64,000 bases of DNA, from NCBI GenBank assembly GCA_945621435.1, contig CALZBR010000002.1:35570-99569 (forward strand). The letters are read 5' to 3'. The position numbers and the translations under genes are program-made. The stretch is from an uncultured Lachnospiraceae bacterium. GTDB taxonomy: Bacteria > Bacillota > Clostridia > Lachnospirales > Lachnospiraceae. Positions 43,547 to 53,157 of this stretch are shown piece by piece (position 1 is the first letter of the stretch; the number at the start of each line of letters is the position of its first letter). The notes beneath the pieces are model-generated. The model saw only the letters and a list, made by a program, of their open reading frames with translations. It made no database searches and was not told where the DNA came from.

Positions 43547-44077
43547 TCACTTGCCGGGATAACAGATTGCCGACTCCAGACGATAGCCCTTCAGCAATTC
43601 ACGACCTTTCAGTCCGGCAAGTTCAATCAGGACCACAATACCTGCCACTTCTCCGCCAAGACCTTCAATCAGTTGGATCATTGCCTCAGTGGTTCCGCCT
43701 GTCGCAATCAGATCATCCACAATCAGAACCTTCTGTCCGGGCTTGATACTGTCCTTATGCATCTCGATGGTTGCCTTGCCGTATTCCAGCTCGTAGGATA
43801 CGGACACGGTCTCTCTGGGAAGCTTTCCTGCCTTGCGAATCAACACGAAAGGCTTACCTGTATTGTACGCAATCGGAGTTCCGAAAATAAATCCGCGCGA
43901 CTCCGGTCCCACAACCACATCAAAGTCAAGATCCTTGATCTTGTCCTGCATGGTATCAATCGCCAGATGTAATCCCTCCGCATCCTGCAGCACACTGGTC
44001 ACATCCCTGAAAATAATTCCCTCCTCAGGAAAATCGGGAATACTCACCACATAATCTTCCAGCTTTTTCATATTCAA
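43547..44077 (-). CDS. apt: Adenine phosphoribosyltransferase
   Basis: Apt salvages adenine by joining it to PRPP to give AMP. The 176-residue protein has the family opening YVVSIPDFPEEGIIFRDVT, the VGPESRGFIFG loop and the PRPP-binding VLIVDDLIATGGT. It sits upstream of rel, an order widely conserved in Firmicutes, where recJ often precedes it; recJ is not present here. Confidence 0.96.
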   Translation of the reverse strand: MNMKKLEDYVVSIPDFPEEGIIFRDVTSVLQDAEGLHLAIDTMQDKIKDLDFDVVVGPESRGFIFGTPIAYNTGKPFVLIRKAGKLPRETVSVSYELEYGKATIEMHKDSIKPGQKVLIVDDLIATGGTTEAMIQLIEGLGGEVAGIVVLIELAGLKGRELLKGYRLESAICYPGK

Positions 44078-44095
44078 ATTACCTCTCTTTTGTCA

Positions 44096-44752
44096 TTATT
44101 GACGGTTATTCTTACCTTCTTTATCGGAGACCTCGGTTGCCTTTACCTCAATGGCTTTGACACGGGGTCTTCCGGAACCTCCCGTCTCGCCCGATGCCTC
44201 TAAGTCATCCATATATTCCTTTATCCTGGTTGCAAAATAGACAGCGATGACACAATCGGATATTCCGCTGAAAATCAGTCCCAGCCCAAGCAGTCTGAAC
44301 AAAAGATCCATGGAATCAAAGGGATTCACCATAAACAAAACACCAATCAGAAGATTTCCTATGGCAATTCCGAGCATTACGGTCCATTTCCCATAATTCA
44401 TGCGCTTCATGTCAATGACATCCTGTAATTTACTGCTGCCGCTTAAAAAAACCATAGCGCCGAGAATCAGGGGAATCTGAGAAATAATCCAGTCCACATT
44501 AACCAATAACAGAATTCCTGCTCCGATTCCGATCAATCCGTGATGGAAATCGTTGTGATAATAATTCTGATAAGGATCTCTCAGAAGGTAACTGATCATG
44601 GAGACGGCTCCGCCAACGATAAGTACCAGACAGATCAAATATCCAAGGACCTGATCCATTGTCTCCGGAATCACCAGAGATACCAACCCAAGCAATGCAT
44701 ACAACACACCCAGCATCAGGGTGTCCCACTTCATTTCTTTGAACTGCTTCAC
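44096..44752 (-). CDS. DUF308 (HdeD-like) membrane protein
   Basis: The 218-residue protein has about six membrane segments in three similar pairs, each with short loops, as in the DUF308/HdeD family (MLGVLYALLGLVSLVIPETM, LIGIGAGILLLVNVDW, AIGNLLIGVLFMVNPFDSMDLLFRLLG in parts), and a charged C-terminal tail of about 50 residues. HdeD is linked to acid resistance in Escherichia coli, but the role in Clostridia is unknown. It is followed at 19 bases by apt. Confidence 0.85.
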   Translation of the reverse strand: MKQFKEMKWDTLMLGVLYALLGLVSLVIPETMDQVLGYLICLVLIVGGAVSMISYLLRDPYQNYYHNDFHHGLIGIGAGILLLVNVDWIISQIPLILGAMVFLSGSSKLQDVIDMKRMNYGKWTVMLGIAIGNLLIGVLFMVNPFDSMDLLFRLLGLGLIFSGISDCVIAVYFATRIKEYMDDLEASGETGGSGRPRVKAIEVKATEVSDKEGKNNRQ

Positions 44753-44791
44753 TATTCACCCTCCTGTCATTAAAATCCGCCGTACAGTACG

Positions 44792-44826
44792 AAAACAGGA
44801 CTCTTTATCAAAAAGAGTCCCTGTTT
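44792..44826 (-). terminator. Terminator of the SEC-C protein gene
   Basis: AAACAG plus GACTCTTT pair with AAAGAGTC and CTGTTT (one-base bulge) around a short loop, and the minus strand continues TTTT. It lies 8 bases after the stop of the SEC-C gene. Confidence 0.75.
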
Positions 44827-44833
44827 ATCAACA

Positions 44834-45340
44834 TCATTGTCTTCTGCCGCAGCACTTCTTATACTTCTTGCCGCTTCCACAGGGACAAGGGTCATTCGGA
44901 TATACCTTTGCTTCCTTTTTAATGGTTGTGGAGGATTTCTGCTCTCTGTACAAGGCTTTTCTGGTCTCGTCGTCAAAGATGTCCTTCCACTCCTCCAGAT
45001 TGTACAGCCATTCAGCATCTGCCGCTACCATGTTTTTATAGAGCAGCTCCTTGTTGAAGCCCAGATTAACTTCCGTGTCAGCTTCCATCTCTTCGATAGG
45101 ATTAGCCTCCACAAGGCTGTCGTTGATACCGTCCAGGAAACCGGTCATGGTCAAAAGAGGAACATTATACTTGTCGGCAAGCTCCTGTACGGTTCCCCTA
45201 ACCACCTCATCGGGATTCTTCAAAAGCTGCATGTAAATCTCTTTCTCAGCCTGAAAATATACTGCCCAGATTTTCTTGAGCTCCTCCTGCCCAAGCCTCT
45301 CATCATAGGCTACTTTTTTCCATTCATCTAACAATGCCAT
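44834..45340 (-). CDS. SEC-C zinc-binding motif protein
   Basis: The 168-residue protein is helical and acidic with a C-terminal SEC-C motif, [15 protein letters not shown], that binds one zinc ion as in the tail of SecA. The rest resembles no family I can name. SEC-C proteins of this size are frequent in Clostridia with no fixed role. The gene has its own promoter candidate and terminator, so it is a single unit. Confidence 0.85.
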   Translation of the reverse strand: MALLDEWKKVAYDERLGQEELKKIWAVYFQAEKEIYMQLLKNPDEVVRGTVQELADKYNVPLLTMTGFLDGINDSLVEANPIEEMEADTEVNLGFNKELLYKNMVAADAEWLYNLEEWKDIFDDETRKALYREQKSSTTIKKEAKVYPNDPCPCGSGKKYKKCCGRRQ

Positions 45341-45389
45341 AATTGTTTACCACCCTTTTGTTTATCAATTGTTTAGTATCATGGTCTAT

Positions 45390-45418
45390 ATTGTATAACA
45401 TAATCTATTTTAGTACAA
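45390..45418 (-). promoter_or_regulatory. Promoter candidate of the SEC-C gene
   Basis: TTGTAC (45418-45413) and TACAAT (45395-45390) are 17 bases apart on the minus strand, 50 bases upstream of the ATG. The surrounding 100 bases are very AT-rich. Confidence 0.5.
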
Positions 45419-45445
45419 GTTTTTTTTAGTATAAGAACCATTACT

Positions 45446-48400
45446 TTATGCGAGGTATGCCTCGATTGACTTCATTTTCCCTTCCCGAACCTTCAATGCA
45501 AGAGTCTCGGGGATGCGATCTCCGGATACCGTGAACTTCTCTGTTCCGTCAGACAGCTCCATACGCCAAACCCCGGCACCGTCAACGCCGAAGGTATCCT
45601 TTCCACTCTCATTATGGTAGGTCACAATGCAGTTACCGCAAAGCATAAACGACGCTTCCCCGTTTGTATCAAACATTTTCTTTGAGAGTCTTGGCGCAAG
45701 AACCAGCTCCAGACCATCTTTGCCGGTACGGAATCCCCCCTCACCCAGAAACATGCCAATCCACATGGAAAGCATTTCTACGGTGGAGCCGGACAATCTT
45801 GCCACAAATCCCTGACCGTGAACCGCAGGATCCGGATTTGCGCAGGAAGCCAGGAAGGATGAGTTCTCCAAAATACTGCGCCCGTAAACTTCAGGCTTTT
45901 GGTAAGGAATCAGTGCGTCTGAAACCGCCTCATAAAACTCTGTGTAAAGTCCTGCCTTCAGCATACCAAGGAAGTATTTATATTCCATATGAAGGAAAAT
46001 ACTTTCTCTCTCCAGCCAGCCGGCGGTAAATGCTCTGACACGACCGTTCTCTGCAGACATCCCCTCAATGGATTCTGATGTTTTATACATCTTCAGTTTT
46101 TTGTCATAGATATCGCTTTCCTTCACAGCCGCACACATTTTCTCTGCCACGGCTCTGTCCTTCCCGCCACAGGCAGCCAGCATTCTTGCAGGTCCTTCCA
46201 GGAAGAAAGGCACCATCACAAGCTGAAATGATTTCACTTCGGCACCGGGCAGACCGTAGGGGCTGATTCTGGGACTGCCATCCTCATTTACCAGGGGCTC
46301 GAATTCGTCAGCCTCATAAGTAAAGTAGGTAGGCATGATACCATGTCCCAGTTCCAGAGCCTTCTCCCGGGCTTTCTCCAGCTTATCCGCAAAAGCTTTC
46401 AGGATCTTTCCAATCTCGGCATAAGGAACTTCTGATCTCTCCCCGCTTGTAGTGAACATAATCTTCTCGCGGAACTCTTCACGCAGTCCTGCCACCTTAT
46501 CCCAATATGCAAAGTCAGACAAATTCTCCTGCAATGCCTCGTAAATAGATCTCATAAACTCCGCAAGCTCTGCCGGAATATCCTGGCTGCCGCTCTCAGG
46601 CACCACTTTGCACATGAAATCAACCAGTCTCTTCAATTCCATGGTCTCAGGCATACTGCTGCCGAACAGACCGGGCAGACCGTTCATGGCATCATTCCAG
46701 CCGGGTCTTCCGCCTTCCATTTCGACACCCAGACCATGGGAATCCAACAGTGCAAACTTGTTGACAGCAAGCGTGAGTAACTTACCAAACAGATTGGTGG
46801 TCACAAGATTTCCTTTGGTATCCTTTAACCAGTTGGTCGCGTTTTTGTCAAAGCCGGGTCTGGAAGCCTTTTCCTCGCTTTCATATAGAGAACCGTACTG
46901 GCGTACCTGTCCCTTTTTATTGATGACATAGGTATCCCTTCTGGGTCTCACCACGCCTTCACTGTCATAGAAACGATAATCCTTCCTTCCAAACAAGAGC
47001 TCTTTCTCTTTGTCCGGATATATCAGCAGATAATCCTCCACCAGATCCAGATTATAATCCCAGTGGTCGCTCCAATATCCTTCCTTGAAGCAGGCTTCTA
47101 TCTGCTCTTCTGCCAGGGAAACCAGCTCATTGACCAAGTCCTCCTCATCACCGGTTACCTGCATCTGATATCTTGCAATCATATTGGTGATCTGACCGGG
47201 GGTAAACGGCTTCTCCAAAACTGCGGCAAGCTTCCCCTCCTTATCCACAACATGACGCGCCAGAGCCTCCAGTGCTTCGGCTTTCTTCTCCGCCGTTATC
47301 ACAAAGCTGAAGGGTCTGATCTCCAAAGGATTATACCCGTCCATCTGTACCAGACTAAAGAAGTGATGGACATTAAAATCACCGATTGCAGGGTTAAAAA
47401 ACACATCGTTGCGACGATTCTGACACACATCACGATAGTTGCCGTTACCCTGGGAATAATATTCTCCCGCGATAGAGAAAAAGTTGTAATCTCTCTCGGG
47501 ATCACCATGTTTTCTGCTAAACAGATGCACAACTTTCCTGTTGTCACCCTTTCCCATAAGGAAAGGATATCCCCCTCGCAGGAAATTATCCAGGTAGCAC
47601 TGTTCCATGTATCTGTCAAACAACGGATTGGCACTCTCGGTATAAACATCTTTGGTAAAGAAATCTGCCAGTTCCCGCGCTTCTGCCAGCTTTTCCTCCA
47701 CATACCCCCGACGGCATAATCCCGCCACCTTACCATTTAACAGTTCCACAGAGGAAGCATAACCTGCAAACGCCGTGAATTCCAGTTTTTCCCCGGCTTT
47801 CAGTTTTTCCTCCATGGCTACAAAACCGCAGGGAATCTTATTCACTGCATATTGAGTTCTCTCCAAGACTCCCTTCAGTCCCTTCTCCAGAAATACCACG
47901 GGATTCCTCAGGGAGCTGTCAAAATCAAAGAGTACATTCTTATCACAGATTACTGGAAGCAGCTGTCCGTCTTTGACTGCAAGATAGAAGAAACCGCCCT
48001 CTGTCTGTGCCACCTCACCGGAATCATCGCTGGCTGCTCTGGTGGTATAGTAAGGTGCATTGTTTTCCATATTGCGAATCTCTGCATAACTGCGGAAAAG
48101 ATTGGACATTTCCTTGTAGAGACTGTTTTGTACACCATAGGTTATAATCTGCGGCATACCGTCAATCAGCTCAAGCTCATGGGTTGCTTTATCGGTGTTC
48201 TCTACCGTAACCCTTCGCATAATGGCACCAATGCTTTCATTGGGCAAAACAATATAGGAAATCGTAATCTTCAGTCCCTTATTCTCTTCTATGATGGTAA
48301 TCACATTCTTCTCTATCTCCATACGGCGATTGAGTTCCGGCGCATAGGAACAAAAAGGCTCATAGTACTCTCCGTCCACCCTGACAAAGGTACGAAATCC

Positions 48401-48628
48401 CTTGATCGGCGTCTCCTCATATGAAGTGTTCGCAGGATTGAACTCCATCATGGCATTTCCCTTATTATGGATACCAAAACTGCTCATGGCCTGTCCCCTG
48501 TTGGTATAAAAGGACCATACCGGAATACCCTTTACTCCTGCAAGCCCGGGCAGGAAGCTCGAAAACGGAGATAACTTGTCATAATTCTCAATAATATATT
48601 TATTTCCTTCCAAACGATAATTGCTCAT
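45446..48628 (-). CDS. GH94-family phosphorylase, possibly 1,2-beta-oligoglucan phosphorylase
   Basis: The 1060-residue protein is a cytoplasmic phosphorylase of the GH94 (old GT36) type that splits a glycosidic bond with phosphate to give a sugar 1-phosphate. It has an N-terminal beta-sandwich (about 1-320), a helical linker and an (alpha/alpha)6 barrel. The catalytic Asp646 lies in GRPGWNDAMNGLPGLFG, the family DWND-like motif. The length and motif resemble the sophoro-oligosaccharide (1,2-beta-oligoglucan) phosphorylases of Listeria and Lachnoclostridium, which are about 1100 residues; cellobiose phosphorylases are shorter (about 810). No signal peptide. No transporter is adjacent. Confidence 0.85.
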   Translation of the reverse strand: MSNYRLEGNKYIIENYDKLSPFSSFLPGLAGVKGIPVWSFYTNRGQAMSSFGIHNKGNAMMEFNPANTSYEETPIKGFRTFVRVDGEYYEPFCSYAPELNRRMEIEKNVITIIEENKGLKITISYIVLPNESIGAIMRRVTVENTDKATHELELIDGMPQIITYGVQNSLYKEMSNLFRSYAEIRNMENNAPYYTTRAASDDSGEVAQTEGGFFYLAVKDGQLLPVICDKNVLFDFDSSLRNPVVFLEKGLKGVLERTQYAVNKIPCGFVAMEEKLKAGEKLEFTAFAGYASSVELLNGKVAGLCRRGYVEEKLAEARELADFFTKDVYTESANPLFDRYMEQCYLDNFLRGGYPFLMGKGDNRKVVHLFSRKHGDPERDYNFFSIAGEYYSQGNGNYRDVCQNRRNDVFFNPAIGDFNVHHFFSLVQMDGYNPLEIRPFSFVITAEKKAEALEALARHVVDKEGKLAAVLEKPFTPGQITNMIARYQMQVTGDEEDLVNELVSLAEEQIEACFKEGYWSDHWDYNLDLVEDYLLIYPDKEKELLFGRKDYRFYDSEGVVRPRRDTYVINKKGQVRQYGSLYESEEKASRPGFDKNATNWLKDTKGNLVTTNLFGKLLTLAVNKFALLDSHGLGVEMEGGRPGWNDAMNGLPGLFGSSMPETMELKRLVDFMCKVVPESGSQDIPAELAEFMRSIYEALQENLSDFAYWDKVAGLREEFREKIMFTTSGERSEVPYAEIGKILKAFADKLEKAREKALELGHGIMPTYFTYEADEFEPLVNEDGSPRISPYGLPGAEVKSFQLVMVPFFLEGPARMLAACGGKDRAVAEKMCAAVKESDIYDKKLKMYKTSESIEGMSAENGRVRAFTAGWLERESIFLHMEYKYFLGMLKAGLYTEFYEAVSDALIPYQKPEVYGRSILENSSFLASCANPDPAVHGQGFVARLSGSTVEMLSMWIGMFLGEGGFRTGKDGLELVLAPRLSKKMFDTNGEASFMLCGNCIVTYHNESGKDTFGVDGAGVWRMELSDGTEKFTVSGDRIPETLALKVREGKMKSIEAYLA

Positions 48629-48722
48629 CTCAACGCTTTTCCTTTCGTAAAATAGTCTCTGATCCTATTTTAAAAAGTTCCTCTTTTACTGTCAAGCAAT
48701 CCGTTGGATGTCCTCTGTACAC

Positions 48723-50309
48723 TCACAGCAGCGGTGCTACCACCTTCATCAGATAGCTTGTCAGTTTCTTGGCTTGAAAGCCCTGCCATATGGTATCTTT
48801 TGTGACATGCCTGCACATTTCAAGAGTCTGTGCAAAGTCCTTCTCAATCTCCGGAATACAGGATGCTCCATACATCCATGTCGCACATTCGAAGTGATGA
48901 TAGAGGCTTCTGTAATCCAGATTGATCGTCCCCACAACTGCTTCCCTGTCATCGCTGACAAATACCTTTGCGTGAACAAAGCCGGGAGTATACTCATAGA
49001 TTTCCACACCGGAATCCAGAAGGGATGCATAGTGTCCTTTGGCCAGGGCATAGGGAATCTTTTTATCCGGAATGCCGGGTAAGATCAGTTTGACGTCAAC
49101 GCCCCGCTCTGCCGCAAATTTCAAGGCTGCTTCCATCTCACCGTCCAAAATCAGATAAGGCGACATAATATGTACATAATCTACGGCACGGTTCAGAATA
49201 TCCATATAAACCCGCTCACCGACCTTATCCATATCCAGCGGGCAGTCTCCGTAGGGAAGCACATAGCCCTTTTCTTCTGTCGGAGGAAAGGTAGGATAAT
49301 CAAGGAAACGTTGAATATCCAACTCTTTCACATCCACATTCCACATCTGTAAAAACATCAGGGTAAAGCTACGGACCGCATCCCCTTTTAACATCACGGC
49401 TGTATCCTTCCAGTGACCGAATCTCTGTACTTTATTGATATATTCATCTGCAAGATTCACGCCACCGTTAAACGCCGTATGACCGTCAATCACCAATATT
49501 TTGCGATGGTCACGATAATTATAATGAGTGGAAACCAACGGCACCAGCGGTGAAAACATTTTACACTGAATTCCCAGCTTTCTCAATCGTTTGGGATAAC
49601 CATGGTCAAGGGTGGTAAACTCACAGGTTCCGTCATAAATCACCCTGACATCCACGCCTTCCCTGACCTTCTCAGCCAGGATTTCCAGAACCTTCCCCCA
49701 CATCAGCCCCTCATCAATAATAAAGTATTCCAGAAAAATAAAATGTTTTGCCTGCCTCAGCTGCCTTAGCATCTCTTCCCATTTTGCAGTACCGGAGGGA
49801 AAGTACGTGACCGCAGTATTTCCGCTGACCGGATGACACCCGTTTCTGTTGATATACCCTGCCAGAGAGGCTGCTCCCTGATTCTCCTGTCGCAAGGACT
49901 CAAGCACCTCATCCTGTTGCGGAAGCATATTATTTGTTGTATTTATCAGCTGCTCAATTCGAACCTTCACCGCTCTGTGACCGATTTCACTCTTTGTAAA
50001 CCACAAGAGCAACGCTCCGAATACCGGCGTTGCCATAATGATGACCAGCCAGGTAAGCTTTGCAGTGGAATCCATTCTGGCATTGAGCAGATAAAGCACC
50101 ATAATCACCGTAAACAGAAACGTTCCACCGTAAACATGGGGTAAAAAGTTCTCAAACCACCTGAATACGCTGAACAACATCAAAAACTGCAATACCAGAA
50201 GTATCAGAAAGACTCCGACACGGCTGAACAATGCATGCATCAGCCCCTTCTGTCCTCTTTTTAAGAGCGTCATTCCGACGCTTTCAGTCTCTGTCACATT
50301 CTCAGTCAC
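48723..50309 (-). CDS. cls: Cardiolipin synthase
   Basis: The enzyme condenses two phosphatidylglycerol molecules to cardiolipin at the membrane. The 528-residue protein has two N-terminal membrane segments (about 30-85) and two phospholipase D motifs: HYNYRDHRKILVIDGHTAFNGG (HxK, about 245-260) and VHAKVFVSDDREAVVGTINLDYRS (about 420-440), each with Lys and Asp/Asn-Gly. The GTG start at 50309 has GGGAGG six bases upstream. It lies behind the 67-residue protein and YfhO-type gene. Confidence 0.94.
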   Translation of the reverse strand: MTENVTETESVGMTLLKRGQKGLMHALFSRVGVFLILLVLQFLMLFSVFRWFENFLPHVYGGTFLFTVIMVLYLLNARMDSTAKLTWLVIIMATPVFGALLLWFTKSEIGHRAVKVRIEQLINTTNNMLPQQDEVLESLRQENQGAASLAGYINRNGCHPVSGNTAVTYFPSGTAKWEEMLRQLRQAKHFIFLEYFIIDEGLMWGKVLEILAEKVREGVDVRVIYDGTCEFTTLDHGYPKRLRKLGIQCKMFSPLVPLVSTHYNYRDHRKILVIDGHTAFNGGVNLADEYINKVQRFGHWKDTAVMLKGDAVRSFTLMFLQMWNVDVKELDIQRFLDYPTFPPTEEKGYVLPYGDCPLDMDKVGERVYMDILNRAVDYVHIMSPYLILDGEMEAALKFAAERGVDVKLILPGIPDKKIPYALAKGHYASLLDSGVEIYEYTPGFVHAKVFVSDDREAVVGTINLDYRSLYHHFECATWMYGASCIPEIEKDFAQTLEMCRHVTKDTIWQGFQAKKLTSYLMKVVAPLL

Positions 50310-50335
50310 GGCACGCCTCCCATCAGTTCCACTTT

Positions 50336-50380
50336 ACTTCTTTTACTTCTTTTACTTCTTTTACTTCTTTTACTTCTTTT
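50336..50380 (-). repeat. Five 9-base tandem repeats with serial in-frame stop codons
   Basis: The unit ACTTCTTTT (minus strand AAAAGAAGT) is repeated five times without change, followed by imperfect copies to about 50390. In the frame of the 67-residue protein each unit reads Lys-Lys-stop, so the first stop (50372-50370) is backed by further identical stops. Spacer between that gene and cls. Confidence 0.85.
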
Positions 50381-50573
50381 TCTTCTTTTTGCTTTTTGTT
50401 TTCGCAATCAGCTCCATCAGAGATGCCCACAGGAACTGAATCACACCCACAATCAATCCGATGATTATATTCTTCATCCAATTGATGGGATTATTATTCT
50501 GTAAATTAATCACAACCATTCCTGACATAACCACTGCAGTCCATAATGCAGCATTCTCAATTCTTTTTCTCAT
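50370..50573 (-). CDS. Small membrane protein with poly-lysine tail
   Basis: The 67-residue protein has two hydrophobic stretches (about 9-23 and 36-55) separated by the polar NLQNNNPINWMKN, and ends in KTKSKKKKKK. I do not recognise it. The ATG at 50573 has AAGGAG at a good distance and overlaps the end of the YfhO-type gene by 17 bases, which suggests translational coupling. The Lys tail merges into a 9-base repeat of the DNA. Confidence 0.7.
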   Translation of the reverse strand: MRKRIENAALWTAVVMSGMVVINLQNNNPINWMKNIIIGLIVGVIQFLWASLMELIAKTKSKKKKKK

Positions 50574-53049
50574 CTCTCGTTCTCCTTGCCGCTCCCTTGA
50601 TCTTGGGCACCGCTACAATCAATAAATATAACAGGATAAATGCTGCACTGACTGCAATTCCCGCATTGGCACCGGCAGCTCTGTATACCATATCGATTTC
50701 ATATTCTCCCGGCTGAAGATCCAATGCCACCAGGCACCCTCCGAAGGTTCCGGGCTCGGTCACTTCTCCGTTAACCGTAATTTTCCAGCCGTCTTCCTCG
50801 GGGACAGACAATACCAACCGTCCCGCTTCCTTCATGGAAATCCTTCCTGAAATACGGTTGTCTCCCCAGCTTACATTTTCCAAATGAACGGCGGACATTT
50901 TTTCAAATAAATTTACAAGTTCTTCCGTGTTCACTCTATAGAATTCCACACCTATTCTCGGTGTTTCATCCTTCTCATCTCCATTGGTCAGTGTTATGGT
51001 CTGTCCCTGTTCCAGATTTCCCAGGTATATCACACAGCCTCTCTTCAGATCCCAGAAAGTCTCTCCGTCTCTGGGCCCACCCTGACACTTCACTGCCCTC
51101 GTTCCGCTGGTAGCTACAACAGCATAATAGTCTCCGCTTTGACTGACGGAAAATCTCACATCATTCCCTTGATTGACGCCTGCATACTTCCAAAACAGAT
51201 TCTGGGCAGCCCCCAATTCTTCTGCCATCCGGTTCTGCAATGTCATGGGCTGAGCGTCAAATCCCTCCGGGATATCATATTCATAGGGAACCGTGTATCC
51301 GAAAGGCAGGGTATATTTACTCTGATATAAGCTGACATCCCCGCTTTTCTCCACAAAGTCGTACATTCCAAACTCATAACCTTCCTTGCCGAACATATAA
51401 TTCACATTGAGCAGTGCTGATGTAAATGCGGTTGCTCCGTCAAAGCAATAGTATACCTTACTATGCCGCATCCCCAGTCTGCCGTACAAATCCATAACCT
51501 GGGAATTCATGGTGGAGGAAAAGACACTGGCGGAGGGAAAGCCTGCCAAAGTGGCGTCATTTTTTGTCTTGCGGCTGAATTTTTCCACACGATACAGGCT
51601 ATCCTCCCGTTCCTGCGTCAGCTGATACAATGAACGGTAATCCTCCAGATCTCCAAGATAAGCAGACCTGTCGGTTGTGCCGATACTGGTTCCCCAGGTA
51701 TTGGCACAACATTCTATCACCACTGCCACAAAAGCAACTATGGCAATTCCGACAATGGTATCCTGCCTCTCCCTCGTGCGGTACAGATACAATAAAATTG
51801 CGTATACACTGACAAAAACCAAGGTCAGAAGCTTCACTCCAAGCTCAAAGTGTTCCTGGTCAATAAACTTCTGACAGAAGAGAAGGAAGCATACTGCCGC
51901 TGCATAGCCGTATACAATCTGTTGCGGGTCTACCTCTTTCACCCTGCGAAAAGCGTCATAACACATTGTCAGTACAAGCAATACATAAATAAAAGACTGT
52001 CTTGCCGGCAGCGAATCCGGATAGTTCATTCCATGCCAGATATAATCCAGAAAATTTGTTGCAAAGCTAAGAAGCAGGAAACCTGCCAGGCCAAGCCTTA
52101 AGAACTTTTCGCGAATCGAAATGTTCTTGTTTGTAAGATACATGGGAATCAGGAAAAGCACCGCACCGCCGCAATAGATGTTGGGCCAGTGTGCAAGACC
52201 GCGTTCCGAGCTTACCCCCACACAATGTCTTGCCAGCATATCCAGCACAGAAAAATAAGAGACCACCTGTTTCGGAAAATCCATGTCACCAAAATCCGTC
52301 TGCATCAGTGCCTTGGCCGCAGGAATCAGCATAATAGCCGCCATTCCTCCGGCAATCAACGAAAAAAGCGAGAAATATCCCACACTCCTCCAGAAGTGTC
52401 CTCTTTCTGTCAGCAAGAGAAAGCAAAAGTAAAACACTAAAAAAATACAGATCATAATGGAGAGATAGAAATTAGTGAAAATGGACAAAGCCAGGGTAAC
52501 GCAATACAGCCCGTATTTTCCTTCTTTTACCAATCTCTCAAGTCCCAGAACAATCAACGGAAAGAGCCAGACGCAGTCCACCCACATGATATTATAGTTA
52601 TATGCCGCCATAAATCCGGAAAATGCATAGAACATGGAAAACAGCAGCACCGCGGGACTTTCGGTCTCAAAATGCTTCCTCAGATATATTGTGGCCGTGA
52701 GACCGCAGAGTCCAACCTTCAGTACGATCAGATAACTGATAAACTCAATGAGAAATTCCTCCGGTACCAACAGTGAAAATATGTGCAGGGGACTGGCCAG
52801 GTAATAAATCAGAAGTGCCATAAAATTGGAGCCGATTCCGACATAAAGCGAGAAGTCCAGGCTCTCTCCGGCTCTGACTTTACGCAGTATTTCCCTGAAA
52901 AAGGGCATGTACTGATGATATAGATCACCTGACAAGAAACAGGAATCTCCAAAAGGGTAAATACACTTAATAATAAACAAGATAAGCATAACCAGTACCG
53001 GCAAAAAAAAGGCACCTGCCAGAATAATCTTTTGGTTTTTATTCTTCAT
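50557..53049 (-). CDS. YfhO-family membrane protein (possible glycosyltransferase)
   Basis: The 830-residue protein has about 12-13 membrane segments (in the first 440 residues), a large extracytoplasmic domain (about 450-790) and a last membrane segment (about 800-820). YfhO (PF09586) proteins are GT-C-like; some members such as YfhO of Bacillus subtilis glycosylate lipoteichoic acid. N-terminal motif GDLYHQYMPFFREILRKVRAG fits the family. I start at 53049 (MKNKNQKI) with GAGGAAG upstream. It may modify wall polymers; the acceptor is unknown. Confidence 0.9.
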   Translation of the reverse strand: MKNKNQKIILAGAFFLPVLVMLILFIIKCIYPFGDSCFLSGDLYHQYMPFFREILRKVRAGESLDFSLYVGIGSNFMALLIYYLASPLHIFSLLVPEEFLIEFISYLIVLKVGLCGLTATIYLRKHFETESPAVLLFSMFYAFSGFMAAYNYNIMWVDCVWLFPLIVLGLERLVKEGKYGLYCVTLALSIFTNFYLSIMICIFLVFYFCFLLLTERGHFWRSVGYFSLFSLIAGGMAAIMLIPAAKALMQTDFGDMDFPKQVVSYFSVLDMLARHCVGVSSERGLAHWPNIYCGGAVLFLIPMYLTNKNISIREKFLRLGLAGFLLLSFATNFLDYIWHGMNYPDSLPARQSFIYVLLVLTMCYDAFRRVKEVDPQQIVYGYAAAVCFLLFCQKFIDQEHFELGVKLLTLVFVSVYAILLYLYRTRERQDTIVGIAIVAFVAVVIECCANTWGTSIGTTDRSAYLGDLEDYRSLYQLTQEREDSLYRVEKFSRKTKNDATLAGFPSASVFSSTMNSQVMDLYGRLGMRHSKVYYCFDGATAFTSALLNVNYMFGKEGYEFGMYDFVEKSGDVSLYQSKYTLPFGYTVPYEYDIPEGFDAQPMTLQNRMAEELGAAQNLFWKYAGVNQGNDVRFSVSQSGDYYAVVATSGTRAVKCQGGPRDGETFWDLKRGCVIYLGNLEQGQTITLTNGDEKDETPRIGVEFYRVNTEELVNLFEKMSAVHLENVSWGDNRISGRISMKEAGRLVLSVPEEDGWKITVNGEVTEPGTFGGCLVALDLQPGEYEIDMVYRAAGANAGIAVSAAFILLYLLIVAVPKIKGAARRTRDEKKN

Positions 53050-53157
53050 TTCAGCTTCCTCAACAATCCTCAATAGATAAACACATGTATTCTAACAGAT
53101 TTTTTCCCACATCACAACATATACTAAAAAAACAGCTTTCATTCAAAGGGGAAATCC

